NCBI GenBank assembly: GCA_016185205.1
Contig: JACPOA010000034.1
Span: 62,001 to 126,000, forward strand
Direction: 5' to 3'
From: Hyphomicrobiales bacterium
Lineage (GTDB): Bacteria > Pseudomonadota > Alphaproteobacteria > Rhizobiales > Xanthobacteraceae
DNA length: 64,000 nt
The notes beneath the pieces are model-generated. The model was not told where the DNA came from. It was given only the letters and a program-made list of their open reading frames with translations, and did not search any database. Every line of letters begins with the position of its first letter. The stretch's first letter is position 1. Positions 29,072 through 37,222 of this stretch are shown one piece after another. Position numbers and translations under genes: made by a program.

Positions 29072-30028
29072 ATGCTTCGTTACACCATCAACCGCGTCCT
29101 GCTGATAATTCCGACCCTGCTCGGGGTTGCCGTGCTCGTGTTCTTCCTGTTGCGGGTGGTGCCGGGCGACATCGTCGAAATCAAACTGCGCGGCGACGGC
29201 GGCAGCGTCACGCAAGAAACCATTGAGATGGAGCGCAAGCGGCTCGGGCTCGACCGGCCGTTGCTGAACCAGTTCGGCTCCTGGATGGTGGGCATGGCGA
29301 CGCTCGACTTCGGCGATTCGATGTGGACCGAGCGGCCGGTGGTTACCGAGATCGCGGGCCGCCTCGAGCTGTCGCTGCAGGTCGCCATCATGGCGACTTT
29401 GATCGCGGTACTGCTCGCCATTCCGATGGGAACCATGGCGGCTTTGTTTCGCGACACCTGGATCGATTACTCCGTCCGGATTCTGACCATCGGCGGGTTG
29501 TCGATACCGTCATTCTGGTTCGGCATGCTGATCATGATGACGTTATTGGCGTTCTTCAACTGGCTGCCGCCGATCACATTCACGCCGATCTACGTCGATC
29601 CGATCGCCAACCTTACGCAATTGATCTGGCCGGCATTGGCGGTCGGCTACCGCTACTGCGCCGTAACCGCACGCATGATCCGCTCGTCGCTGCTCGAGGT
29701 GCTGAGCGAGGACTACATCCGTACCGCGCGCGCCAAGGGCGTGTCCGAAGAGCTGGTGATCTCGCGCCACGCCCTGCGCAACGCCTTATTGCCGGCGATC
29801 ACCGTGATCGGCCTTGAATTCACCTTCCTGATCGGCGGCCTGGTCGTCACCGAACAGGTGTTCAATCTCAACGGCATCGGCCAGTTGTTCGTCCAAAGCA
29901 TATCGCGCAACGATTTCACGCTGATCCAGGGCATGGTGATGCTGATCGCGGCGTTCTACGTGTTCGTCAATCTCGGGATTGACCTGCTCTATGCCGTATT
30001 CGACCCGCGCATCCGGTACAACGCATGA
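29072..30028 (+). CDS. Peptide-type ABC transporter permease (DppB-like)
   Basis: A 318-residue permease with six membrane segments. The N-terminus MLRYTINRVLLIIPTLLGV and RVVPGD are classical for DppB/OppB, and the EAA loop reads EDYIRTARAKGVSEELVISRHALRN (partly quoted) near residue 215. The ATG at 29072 follows AAAGGG. It overlaps the next permease gene in an ATGA. It forms the membrane channel with the DppC-like partner. Confidence 0.93.
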   Translation: MLRYTINRVLLIIPTLLGVAVLVFFLLRVVPGDIVEIKLRGDGGSVTQETIEMERKRLGLDRPLLNQFGSWMVGMATLDFGDSMWTERPVVTEIAGRLELSLQVAIMATLIAVLLAIPMGTMAALFRDTWIDYSVRILTIGGLSIPSFWFGMLIMMTLLAFFNWLPPITFTPIYVDPIANLTQLIWPALAVGYRYCAVTARMIRSSLLEVLSEDYIRTARAKGVSEELVISRHALRNALLPAITVIGLEFTFLIGGLVVTEQVFNLNGIGQLFVQSISRNDFTLIQGMVMLIAAFYVFVNLGIDLLYAVFDPRIRYNA

Positions 30029-30918
30029 CGATAGCCGCCCCTACGCTTCCCGCCGTCGCGACACGCCCGCCGAACGTGTATGTCGACTTCTGCCGACAGC
30101 AGCCGCTCGGCGCCGTGAGCTTCGTCATCATCTGCGCGATGATGTTCGCCGGCATCTTTTCGCCGCTGGTCGCGCCTTACGATCCGTTGACGATCGATTT
30201 CGCCTCGCTGCTGGCGGCACCGTCGGCGGACCACTGGTGCGGCACCGACGCCTTCGGCCGCGACATCTGCTCGCGCCTCATTTACGGCTCGCGCACGGCG
30301 CTGGTCATCGGCTTTACCTCGTCCTTTGCCGGATCGTCGATCGGCGCCATTCTCGGCATCGCCTCGGCCTATTTCGGCGGCAAGATCGACGATTGGATTC
30401 AACGCTTCGTCGATATCCTGCTCGCCTTCCCGCTGATTGTGCTGGCGCTGGTCGTGGTTGCCGCGTTCCGCAAGTTCACGGTCGGCGGCGTCGACGTGAA
30501 CCTGATCGTCGCCATCGCTATCCCGATCATCCCGCGCGTCGCCCGCGTGGTGCGCGCCGCCGCACTGTCGGTGCGCGTGATGCCTTATGTCGATGCCGCC
30601 CGCGCCGCCGGCTATTCGCATACCCGCATCATCTTCCGGCACATGGCGCCGAACGTGGTGGCGCCTTACCTCATCATGCTGACGGCCTTCATCGCCCAGG
30701 CGATCCTGGCGGAAGCCTCGCTGTCGTTCCTCGGCCTTGGCGTAACCGAGCCGACCGCCGCCTGGGGGCTGATGCTGTCTGGCAATGCCGCCGACTTCTA
30801 CCGGCAGGCGCCCTGGATGGTGCTGTTTCCGGGCGTCGCCATCAGCCTGGCGGTATTCGGCTTCAACCTGTTCGGCGACAGCCTGCGGGACTACCTCGAT
30901 CCGCGCTTCAAGGTATAA
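30025..30918 (+). CDS. Peptide-type ABC transporter permease (DppC-like)
   Basis: A 297-residue permease with the OppC N-terminal domain and DppC marks HWCGTDAFGRDICSRLIYG, the EAA loop PYVDAARAAGYSHTRIIFRH and the late motif EASLSFLGLGVTEPTAAWG. The start ATG overlaps the upstream permease stop (ATGA), so the two are coupled. It is followed 49 bases later by a CoA-transferase gene on the same strand. Confidence 0.93.
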   Translation: MTIAAPTLPAVATRPPNVYVDFCRQQPLGAVSFVIICAMMFAGIFSPLVAPYDPLTIDFASLLAAPSADHWCGTDAFGRDICSRLIYGSRTALVIGFTSSFAGSSIGAILGIASAYFGGKIDDWIQRFVDILLAFPLIVLALVVVAAFRKFTVGGVDVNLIVAIAIPIIPRVARVVRAAALSVRVMPYVDAARAAGYSHTRIIFRHMAPNVVAPYLIMLTAFIAQAILAEASLSFLGLGVTEPTAAWGLMLSGNAADFYRQAPWMVLFPGVAISLAVFGFNLFGDSLRDYLDPRFKV

Positions 30919-30967
30919 CGGCGCCCGAACTCCCCTTCCGCACCGTTAGGTAAATCAAGGTCGTTCC

Positions 30968-32140
30968 ATGTCGAAACCGCTTGCCGGCCTGCGCGTCCTC
31001 GAACTTGCCCGTATCCTGGCAGGACCCTGGGCGGGGCAGATCCTGGCCGACCTCGGCGCCGACGTCATCAAGGTCGAGCGCAGCGGCGCCGGCGACGATA
31101 CCCGCGGCTGGGGCCCGCCCTTCGTGGAAGGCGCCGACGGCAAGCATATCGGCTCGGCCTATTTCCATGCCGCCAACCGCGGCAAGCGCTCGATCGAGAT
31201 GGACTTCGAGAGCGACGAGGGTCGCCGTATCGTGCGCAAGCTGGCGGCGCGCTCGGACATCCTGATCGAGAACTTCAAGGTCGGCGGGCTCGCCAAGTTC
31301 GGGCTCGACTACAAGAGCCTGAAGGACGAATGCCCGCGGCTGATCTATTGCTCGGTCACCGGCTTCGGCCAGGACGGCCCCGACGCCAAGCGCGCCGGCT
31401 ACGACCTGATGGCGCAGGGCATCGGCGGCATCATGGATCTGACCGGCATGGCGGGCGGCGAGCCGACCCGCGTCGGCATTCCGCTGTCCGACATCTTCAC
31501 CGGCGTCTATTCCGTGGTCGGCATCCTGGCCGCGCTGGCGGAGCGCGAGAAGACCGGCAAAGGCGCATACGTCGACACCGCGCTGGTCGATACCACCGTC
31601 GGCGTACTGTCGAACCAGGCGCTGAACTATCTGGTGTCCGGCAAGGTGCCCAAGCGCATCGGCAACGCGCATGCCAATATCGTTCCCTACCAGGTGTTCC
31701 CGGTGGCCGACGGCCACGTCATCATCGCCACCGGCAACGATAATCAATACGTCAAATTCTGCAACGTGCTGGGCGCGCCCGAGCTCGCCAATGATCCGGA
31801 GTATAAGGACAATGTCGGCCGGCTCAAGCATCGCGAAGAGCTGATCGGTAAGTTGTCGGCGTTGACCGCCCGCATGAAGCGCGACGATCTGCTCGCCAAG
31901 CTGGAAGCGCAGCAGGTACCGGCCGGGCCGATCAACGATCTCGAACAAGTCTTCAATGACCCGCAGGTGGTCCACCGCGGCATGAAGCTCGCGCTGCCGA
32001 GCACCGCCGCCAAGGCCGGCACGATTCCGGGCGTGCGCACGCCGATCGTGATCGACGGCTGGAAAGCGGCCTCCGAACATCCGGCGCCCCGCCTCGGCCA
32101 GCACACCGCCGAGATTTTGCGCGAGATCGGGGAAGGTTAG
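30968..32140 (+). CDS. Class III CoA-transferase (CaiB/BaiF family)
   Basis: A 390-residue family III CoA-transferase that moves CoA between acyl groups through an aspartyl thioester. The N-terminal LRVLELARILAGPWAGQILADLGADVIKVE is the family hallmark, the catalytic Asp is D146 in RAGYDLMAQG, and the AHANIVPYQVF and DGHVIIATGN segments follow. Length is usual. As last gene of the ABC operon it may activate the transported compound or its product, but substrates of this family vary widely (formyl-, carnitinyl-, succinyl-, itaconyl-CoA). Confidence 0.92.
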   Translation: MSKPLAGLRVLELARILAGPWAGQILADLGADVIKVERSGAGDDTRGWGPPFVEGADGKHIGSAYFHAANRGKRSIEMDFESDEGRRIVRKLAARSDILIENFKVGGLAKFGLDYKSLKDECPRLIYCSVTGFGQDGPDAKRAGYDLMAQGIGGIMDLTGMAGGEPTRVGIPLSDIFTGVYSVVGILAALAEREKTGKGAYVDTALVDTTVGVLSNQALNYLVSGKVPKRIGNAHANIVPYQVFPVADGHVIIATGNDNQYVKFCNVLGAPELANDPEYKDNVGRLKHREELIGKLSALTARMKRDDLLAKLEAQQVPAGPINDLEQVFNDPQVVHRGMKLALPSTAAKAGTIPGVRTPIVIDGWKAASEHPAPRLGQHTAEILREIGEG

Positions 32141-32203
32141 AGTGATTCGTCATTAAGCGGCGATTATGCTATACATTAACAATAACCCTTGAAGGCCAAT
32201 GCG

Positions 32204-32398
32204 ATGAAGACGACCTACAATCCAGAGGAAGACGCACTATACGTGCGCTTCGCCGATTCGCCTGTGGTTGAGAGCGAAGAGGTTGCCGACGGCGTTGTGT
32301 TGGATTTTGACGCTGAAGGCCGGATCGTGGCCTTTGAACTCCTGGATGCCCGCAAGCATCTCGCCGCTGGCGCAACGCTTCCTACTGCGGCCGAGTGA
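32204..32398 (+). CDS. DUF2283 small protein
   Basis: A 64-residue protein starting MKTTYNPEEDALYVRF, with DGVVLDFDAEGRIVAFELLDAR, the DUF2283 pattern. The ATG at 32204 follows GAAGG at nine bases. DUF2283 proteins are frequently encoded beside DUF4258 proteins, and the pair has been proposed to act as a toxin-antitoxin-like module. Here a DUF4258 gene lies 800 bases downstream with an opposite-strand gene in between. The last 17 bases overlap the end of that gene. Confidence 0.8.
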   Translation: MKTTYNPEEDALYVRFADSPVVESEEVADGVVLDFDAEGRIVAFELLDARKHLAAGATLPTAAE

Positions 32399-33086
32399 GT
32401 ACGGCTTTTCCCTGCAATTTAACGCGGGCGCGGCTTGCCATATTTCGGCAGCTATCAGAACAAAATCGCGCATCAACACGTCGGGTCTTTGTCTCGCGGC
32501 GACCACCGACTTGAAATTGTCTCCCACAATGTGGACAAATTCGGAAACCAAAGTCTGCTGGCCTTTCACCGCCGAACTCATTCCACATTTCAACTATCAT
32601 AAAGCGCAACAATGAAGGCGCTTCCACGATGAACGCAGAATCTGGCTCGTTGATATCAACTGCAATTATTGCTCGATCAAGCAGACGGTTCCCCGTGAGG
32701 CTCAAATAAAAATTCTGTTTGTCGCCAACTTCTACGTAATTTGCGAGTTTCTTAATTGATTGCAAATGGGGTTCTATTAAAATGTAGGGCTCGCTGTACG
32801 GCTTGCTTCCATCGTCGCCGAGCCATCGAGAAATTTGCCCCCAACCATTCATAAACTCTACAATTTCATCGGGTGAATTTATTCGGCGGGCCTTTTCCCA
32901 TAGACGGAGATTCTGCGCGGTAGAAATTGAAACGGTTTCGTTTGTCCCGGACCGTCCAACAATATGAATTCCTGACGGCGGCCCAGCCAGCAAACTAACC
33001 CCGGGAGCAGGCGTCGGATTTCCATAATCACGGACTTCATACCCTGCCGAATCTCTGATGATTGTAGTTCGAACTGATGCGCGCAT
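32382..33086 (-). CDS. Hypothetical protein with C-terminal CxxC...CxxxC zinc-finger-like motif
   Basis: A 234-residue protein not recognised as a named family. Its first 170 residues show no motif. The C-terminus has CPHC, then a basic stretch, then FCSDSCRNMASR: four Cys in a CxxC-x(n)-CxxxC layout typical of small zinc fingers such as those of CGNR-like or phage/plasmid proteins, followed by a basic tail that could contact nucleic acid. The codon use is visibly more AT-rich than its neighbours. It lies inverted between DUF2283 and DUF4258 genes, suggesting later acquisition. A DNA- or RNA-binding role is inferred only from the finger. Confidence 0.65.
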   Translation of the reverse strand: MRASVRTTIIRDSAGYEVRDYGNPTPAPGVSLLAGPPSGIHIVGRSGTNETVSISTAQNLRLWEKARRINSPDEIVEFMNGWGQISRWLGDDGSKPYSEPYILIEPHLQSIKKLANYVEVGDKQNFYLSLTGNRLLDRAIIAVDINEPDSAFIVEAPSLLRFMIVEMWNEFGGERPADFGFRICPHCGRQFQVGGRRETKTRRVDARFCSDSCRNMASRARVKLQGKAVLTRPQ

Positions 33087-33195
33087 GCTTGTTGGCGTCT
33101 TTGTTGGCGATTATTGCCGTGACCATAACGAGAGTTGGATGTAGATTTCAAATCACAATATTCGTTCCCCCACGGTTCGTTAGCTGAAACAACGC

Positions 33196-33450
33196 ATGAG
33201 TGAACATCGCCTTATTTTTACGCGACACGCGGAACTCATGCTTGCCGAGCGAGGCATCGAACGCGCTTGGGTCGAACGCACCGTCAACGAACCTGAAACC
33301 ATAGAATCCGATCCGGTGCGAGACGACATCTACCGTGCGTTTCGCGCAATTCCGGAACGCAACGGCCGCGTGCTGCGAGTTGTCTACGCTACAAGTGGAG
33401 AGCAAATACGCATTATTACGGCGTTTTTTGACCGCACGCGGCGCCGATAG
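33196..33450 (+). CDS. DUF4258 small protein
   Basis: An 84-residue protein beginning MSEHRLIFTRHAELMLAERGIE and continuing with VERTVNEPETIESDPVRDD, R..FRAIPERNGRVLRVVY and ITAFFDR, the DUF4258 pattern (a BECR/RelE-like small fold is suspected for this family). The likely partner gene, DUF2283, lies upstream on the same strand beyond an inverted gene. The ribosome site is weak. It converges with the DsrE-like gene five bases away. Confidence 0.78.
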   Translation: MSEHRLIFTRHAELMLAERGIERAWVERTVNEPETIESDPVRDDIYRAFRAIPERNGRVLRVVYATSGEQIRIITAFFDRTRRR

Positions 33451-33455
33451 TTACC

Positions 33456-33926
33456 TCACCAACTCAGCGTGCGCGCGTTCTCCGCGAAGATGAAGCTCTG
33501 CGTATAGCCGGGCTTGCCCATCTGCACGCCTGGCACCAGGTCTTCCAGCTTCAGTCCGAACTCGGCCAGGCACGGCCCGCACATCAGCACCACGCCACCG
33601 TCGCGTATGAAATCCGCCAGGATGTCGCGCGGCACGCGCTGCATCGAGGGTTTCTTCTCCTGCTCGCCGCTCATGACCGCGAGCTTGACCGCGTCGAGAT
33701 TGAGAAACACCGCCACCGGATGCCCCATCTTCAACGTGGCATGCGCGAAGTGCAGGCCCATCCAGCCGCGCCAGGAATCGCCCGTCGTCATGTTGATGAA
33801 CAGCGGATTTTTCTGCGGCGCGCTGTTGGCGAGCGTGTCGGCGTCATGCGCCCGCCCAAGCGGCACCGTGAAAGCAAGAGCCAAGCCGGCCAGCAGGCCG
33901 AGCACGAAAACGATCGCGCGTCGCAT
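33456..33926 (-). CDS. Exported DsrE/DsrF-like family protein
   Basis: A 156-residue protein with an N-terminal signal or anchor (residues about 4-24), then a DsrE-like alpha/beta domain: LFINMTTGDSWRGWMGLHFAHATLKMGHPVAVFLN (in part) and VVLMCGPCLAEFGL near residue 115, whose Cys pair could act in sulphur relay. DsrE-family proteins transfer or sense sulphur, but exported versions are poorly characterised. It stands alone, convergent with DUF4258. Confidence 0.75.
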   Translation of the reverse strand: MRRAIVFVLGLLAGLALAFTVPLGRAHDADTLANSAPQKNPLFINMTTGDSWRGWMGLHFAHATLKMGHPVAVFLNLDAVKLAVMSGEQEKKPSMQRVPRDILADFIRDGGVVLMCGPCLAEFGLKLEDLVPGVQMGKPGYTQSFIFAENARTLSW

Positions 33927-34003
33927 GATGTCATCCCCCGTCGAAAAAACGGCTGACGCATGCTGCCACGAAGAGGCGCTCGGTTGAAGGCCGCTAGTGC
34001 CGG

Positions 34004-35692
34004 TTACGAAACCGCGGTCGGCGCCAGAAATTCGATGTCGCTGGCGACATCGATCACCACCGGACGGTTGGCGGCCAAGGCGCGTTGCAGCGCCGGCGCG
34101 ATGTCGGCAGCCTTCTCGACACGAATGCCGAGCGCGCCCATGTCCTCGGCCAGCCGCGCGAAATTCATCGGATTATAGGTCCACAATTCGCGCGCCTGCG
34201 CCGTCTGCTCGCCGCCATAGGCGCGGTCGAAGCCGCGCTTGCTCTGATTGCCGCCGCCATTGTTGTTGACGACGATCACGGCGTTGATGTGCCAGCGCAC
34301 CGCCGTTTCGATCTCCGCGATGTGATACCAGAAGCCGGCATCGCCGGTGAAACAGATCACTGGGCGGTCGGGACAGGCGGCCTTGGCGCCGAGCGCGGCC
34401 GGGAACGCCCAGCCGAGATGACCGGCGCTGCGGATATAGCTTTGCGTCGGGACGCGAGAATCGTACATGCCGCCCATCCACATGCCGGCATGACCGGTAT
34501 CGACCACCACGATGCCGTTATCGGGCACGTGCTGGGTGAGTTCCTGACAAATACGCGCCGGATGGATCGGCACCACGTCGGAGTTAAGGTCGGCCTTGTA
34601 CTTCGCGTACCATTCGTCGCGCAGGCCGGCGATTTCCGTCACCCACGGCGCGCGTTTCAACGCGCTGGTCTTGTCGGCCTTCGCGAGCATCGCCGAGAGC
34701 ACCGCCTTGGCGTCGCCCAGCACGCTCGCTTGCAGCGGATAATTGCGGCCGAGCGCTTCCGGCTCGATGTCGATCTGGATCGCCGGCGTGCCGATCTTCG
34801 GCACCGCCCAGAAATGCGTGGTCATGCCGCCGGTCTCGCTGCCGATGAAGCACACGAGGTCGGCGCGGTTGACGGCGCGGTTGGCGCTCTCGCGCGAATA
34901 GCTGCCGACCACGCCGATCGACAGCGGATGCGTGCCGGCAATGCAGTCCTTGCCGTTGAGCGAGGTGGCGACCGGGATTTGCAGCGCTTCGGCGAGCGCG
35001 ACCAGCTCGCGGCCGGCGCCCGAGGCGCGCACGCCGCCGCCGGCGACGATAATCGGCCGCTCCGCCTTGTGCAGCAGATCGAGCGCGGCCTTCACATGTT
35101 CCGCTTGCGGCTCGGGCCGGAACGGCGGCACCTTGGCGAACTGGGTCTCGACCAGCGCCTCCATCACGGCTTCCTCGACATCAACCTGGCCTTCGTTGCC
35201 GCGGAATTGCAAATGAACAGGCCCGGGCGCGCCGGTGGTGGCGACACGGAACGCCTGCCGCAGCATGTCGGGAAAACGCGTGACCTCGTCGACGGTGGCG
35301 TTGAACTTGGTCACCGGCTCGAACGCCGGAATGTCATCCACTTCCTGATAGACCTTGCGGAACTTGGTCTTCGGATCGCGCCCGCCGCTAACCGCGATCA
35401 CCGGGGAATGCGCCAGATAGGCGTCGCGCAGGCCGGCGGCAAGATTGAGCGCGCCGATCACCTGCGCCATGCAGATGCCCGGCTTGCCGGAGGCGCGCGC
35501 ATAGCCGTCCGCCATATAGGCGGCGGATTTTTCGCCGTGACAGTGCACGCGCGCGATCTTGGTGCGCCGCTCCATCTCGGCGAAGGTGCGCCGGATCACC
35601 GCCGGCACCATGAAGACGTGGGTGACGCCGTAGCCCGCCAGCATGTCGGCGAGCACTTCGGCGCCGGTGCGTTTGGTGTTGTGTCCGAGCAT
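34004..35692 (-). CDS. Thiamine-diphosphate enzyme, acetolactate-synthase-large-subunit-like
   Basis: A 562-residue three-domain ThDP enzyme. The N-terminal pyrimidine domain has the conserved catalytic Glu54 in HGEKSAAYMADGYAR; the middle domain includes RPIIVAGGGV; the C-terminal domain has GDAGFWYHIAEIETA leading to VVNNNGG (about 447-480), the ThDP/Mg-binding motif. Length equals that of acetolactate synthase-like decarboxylases and ligases. It is the last gene of a minus-strand run cyclase - msrB - this gene, with 15 bases to msrB. The substrate cannot be told; without a small subunit nearby, a catabolic 2-oxo acid role is more likely than branched-chain synthesis. Confidence 0.88.
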   Translation of the reverse strand: MLGHNTKRTGAEVLADMLAGYGVTHVFMVPAVIRRTFAEMERRTKIARVHCHGEKSAAYMADGYARASGKPGICMAQVIGALNLAAGLRDAYLAHSPVIAVSGGRDPKTKFRKVYQEVDDIPAFEPVTKFNATVDEVTRFPDMLRQAFRVATTGAPGPVHLQFRGNEGQVDVEEAVMEALVETQFAKVPPFRPEPQAEHVKAALDLLHKAERPIIVAGGGVRASGAGRELVALAEALQIPVATSLNGKDCIAGTHPLSIGVVGSYSRESANRAVNRADLVCFIGSETGGMTTHFWAVPKIGTPAIQIDIEPEALGRNYPLQASVLGDAKAVLSAMLAKADKTSALKRAPWVTEIAGLRDEWYAKYKADLNSDVVPIHPARICQELTQHVPDNGIVVVDTGHAGMWMGGMYDSRVPTQSYIRSAGHLGWAFPAALGAKAACPDRPVICFTGDAGFWYHIAEIETAVRWHINAVIVVNNNGGGNQSKRGFDRAYGGEQTAQARELWTYNPMNFARLAEDMGALGIRVEKAADIAPALQRALAANRPVVIDVASDIEFLAPTAVS

Positions 35693-35707
35693 TTTAGAAT
35701 TCCTTTT

Positions 35708-36112
35708 TCATTCCGGCTTGAAGTTCATCGCCACGCCATTGATGCAGTAGCGCCGATGGGTCGGCGGCGGCCCGTCGTCGAACACGTGGCCGAGATGGCT
35801 GCCGCAGCGGCTGCAATGTACTTCGTTGCGCATCATGCCGCGGCTGGCATCGGTCGACGTCTCGACCGATCCCGCGACCGGATCGTTGAAGCTCGGCCAG
35901 CCGGTACCGCTGTCGAATTTCTTCTTCGACATGAACAGCGGCTGCCCACAGCCTGCGCAGGAAAAGGTGCCGTGGCGTTTCTCGTAGTTGAGCGCGCAGC
36001 TGCCGGGCGCTTCGGTGCCGTGCTCGCGCATGATCGTGTATTGCTCAGGGCTAAGCAGCTTGCGCCACTCGGCCTCGTTGTGGGTCACGGGATATTTCTT
36101 TTGCGCCGTCAC
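35708..36112 (-). CDS. msrB: Peptide-methionine (R)-S-oxide reductase
   Basis: A 134-residue MsrB repairing methionine-R-sulfoxide in proteins using thioredoxin. Zinc ligands Cys52/Cys55 (SCAGC) and Cys100/Cys103 (CSRC) and the catalytic Cys123 in RYCINGVAM are present, with FDSGTGWPSF typical of the family. The start is a GTG overlapping the cyclase stop as GTGA, which implies coupling. Its place between a cyclase-family hydrolase and a ThDP enzyme is unusual for msrB. Confidence 0.94.
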   Translation of the reverse strand: MTAQKKYPVTHNEAEWRKLLSPEQYTIMREHGTEAPGSCALNYEKRHGTFSCAGCGQPLFMSKKKFDSGTGWPSFNDPVAGSVETSTDASRGMMRNEVHCSRCGSHLGHVFDDGPPPTHRRYCINGVAMNFKPE

Positions 36113-37080
36113 TTGATCGCCAGTGGATTAACCGGCGAGCCGACCGCGCCGGTGATCGGAATGGCCGGCGCCACGAACATGAATTCGTACACCTTGTCGG
36201 CGGCGCAGTCGTCGGCGAGCTCCTTCAACTGGAAAATCTCGCCCATGGTCATGCCCATGATCGGGATGGTGATCCAGTGCCAGGGCTGGTTGATGCCCTC
36301 CTCGCTTTCGTTCGGACGCACCTCGCAGCCCCAGGTGTCGCTGGCCAGCGCTGCCAATTCGGTCTGCTTGACGAAATCGAGCGTCTCGAAGCCGAAGCCG
36401 GGCGCGTCGCCACCCGGATAGCCGTCCCAGCTGCCGGCCTTCTGGCAGCGCTCCATCATGCCGGTGCGCACGATGACGTAGTCGCCGCGCTTGAGCGCGA
36501 CGTTCTGCTTCTTGGCGGTGCCGTAGAGATCGTCATTGGTGATGGCGTAGCCGTCGTCGAGCGACTCGACGCCTTTGTAACGGGCAACGTCAAGAAGAAC
36601 GCCGCGGCCGACCATCTTGTTCTTGGTCTTCTCGATGCCGCACTTCTGCGCGCCGGCGCTCGTTACCTCGCGGCAGTCGTAGCCGTTCCACATATTGTTT
36701 TCGTAGAACACGTGGCCGAGCCCGTCCCATTGCGTGCCGCATTGCAGCGGCATGGTGACCATGTCGTCGGCGGCGCGGATGCCGCGCTTATCGAGCACAC
36801 CGGAATAGGCGTCGGTGCCGGTGCGCAGCATGGTGTGGATCGGGTTGGTGCGGCCCATCGAGGGATACTTGCTCTTGGCGCCCTGCGGACCGGTGTGGTC
36901 GAAATTGAGCGCAAGCGAAATGACCTTGCCCTTCTTGACCAGCTTTGTGGCGGCGACGATGTCCTCCGGGCTCGTGAAGTTGAGCGTGCCGATCTCGTCA
37001 TGGGGGCCCCATTTGCCCCAGTTCTTGTACTTCTCGGCGGCGTCGCGCAGGTCCTGGCGGGTGATCTTTCGAGCCGGCAT
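36109..37080 (-). CDS. Cyclase-family (kynurenine-formamidase-like) hydrolase
   Basis: A 323-residue metal hydrolase of the PF04199 'cyclase' family. The family signature HxGTHxDxPxH appears as QCGTQWDGLGH (about residues 86-96): the Asp and last His are kept while the two other positions are Gln, a variant seen in a subgroup of the family. YDVIVRTG is followed by a large C-terminal region with GINQPWHWITIPIMGMTMGE. The ATG at 37080 follows GAGAG. Members open cyclic or formyl amides and lactones. It heads the minus-strand run with msrB and a ThDP enzyme, divergent from a Bug-type binding protein gene. Confidence 0.85.
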   Translation of the reverse strand: MPARKITRQDLRDAAEKYKNWGKWGPHDEIGTLNFTSPEDIVAATKLVKKGKVISLALNFDHTGPQGAKSKYPSMGRTNPIHTMLRTGTDAYSGVLDKRGIRAADDMVTMPLQCGTQWDGLGHVFYENNMWNGYDCREVTSAGAQKCGIEKTKNKMVGRGVLLDVARYKGVESLDDGYAITNDDLYGTAKKQNVALKRGDYVIVRTGMMERCQKAGSWDGYPGGDAPGFGFETLDFVKQTELAALASDTWGCEVRPNESEEGINQPWHWITIPIMGMTMGEIFQLKELADDCAADKVYEFMFVAPAIPITGAVGSPVNPLAIK

Positions 37081-37222
37081 TGATGTTCTCTCTGATGGAC
37101 GTGAGGGGCGTTTGGCGGGCCGGAATACAGCCTGCGGGAGGCCGCGACGCAAGTCCCCTTAACATTGCCCCACTGGCAACGGCCTTGCGCAATGCTACGA
37201 TGCAGAAAACCGGGAGGAATTC

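Noticed and set aside
32141-33195. CRISPR or defence island in the AT-richer patch
   Set aside because: No spaced direct repeats and no recognised defence domain; only the DUF2283/DUF4258 pair and a zinc finger are supported.
34085-36421. A 778-codon open frame on the plus strand
   Set aside because: It is antisense to the ThDP enzyme, msrB and cyclase genes, all of which have clear motifs; its translation shows no domain.
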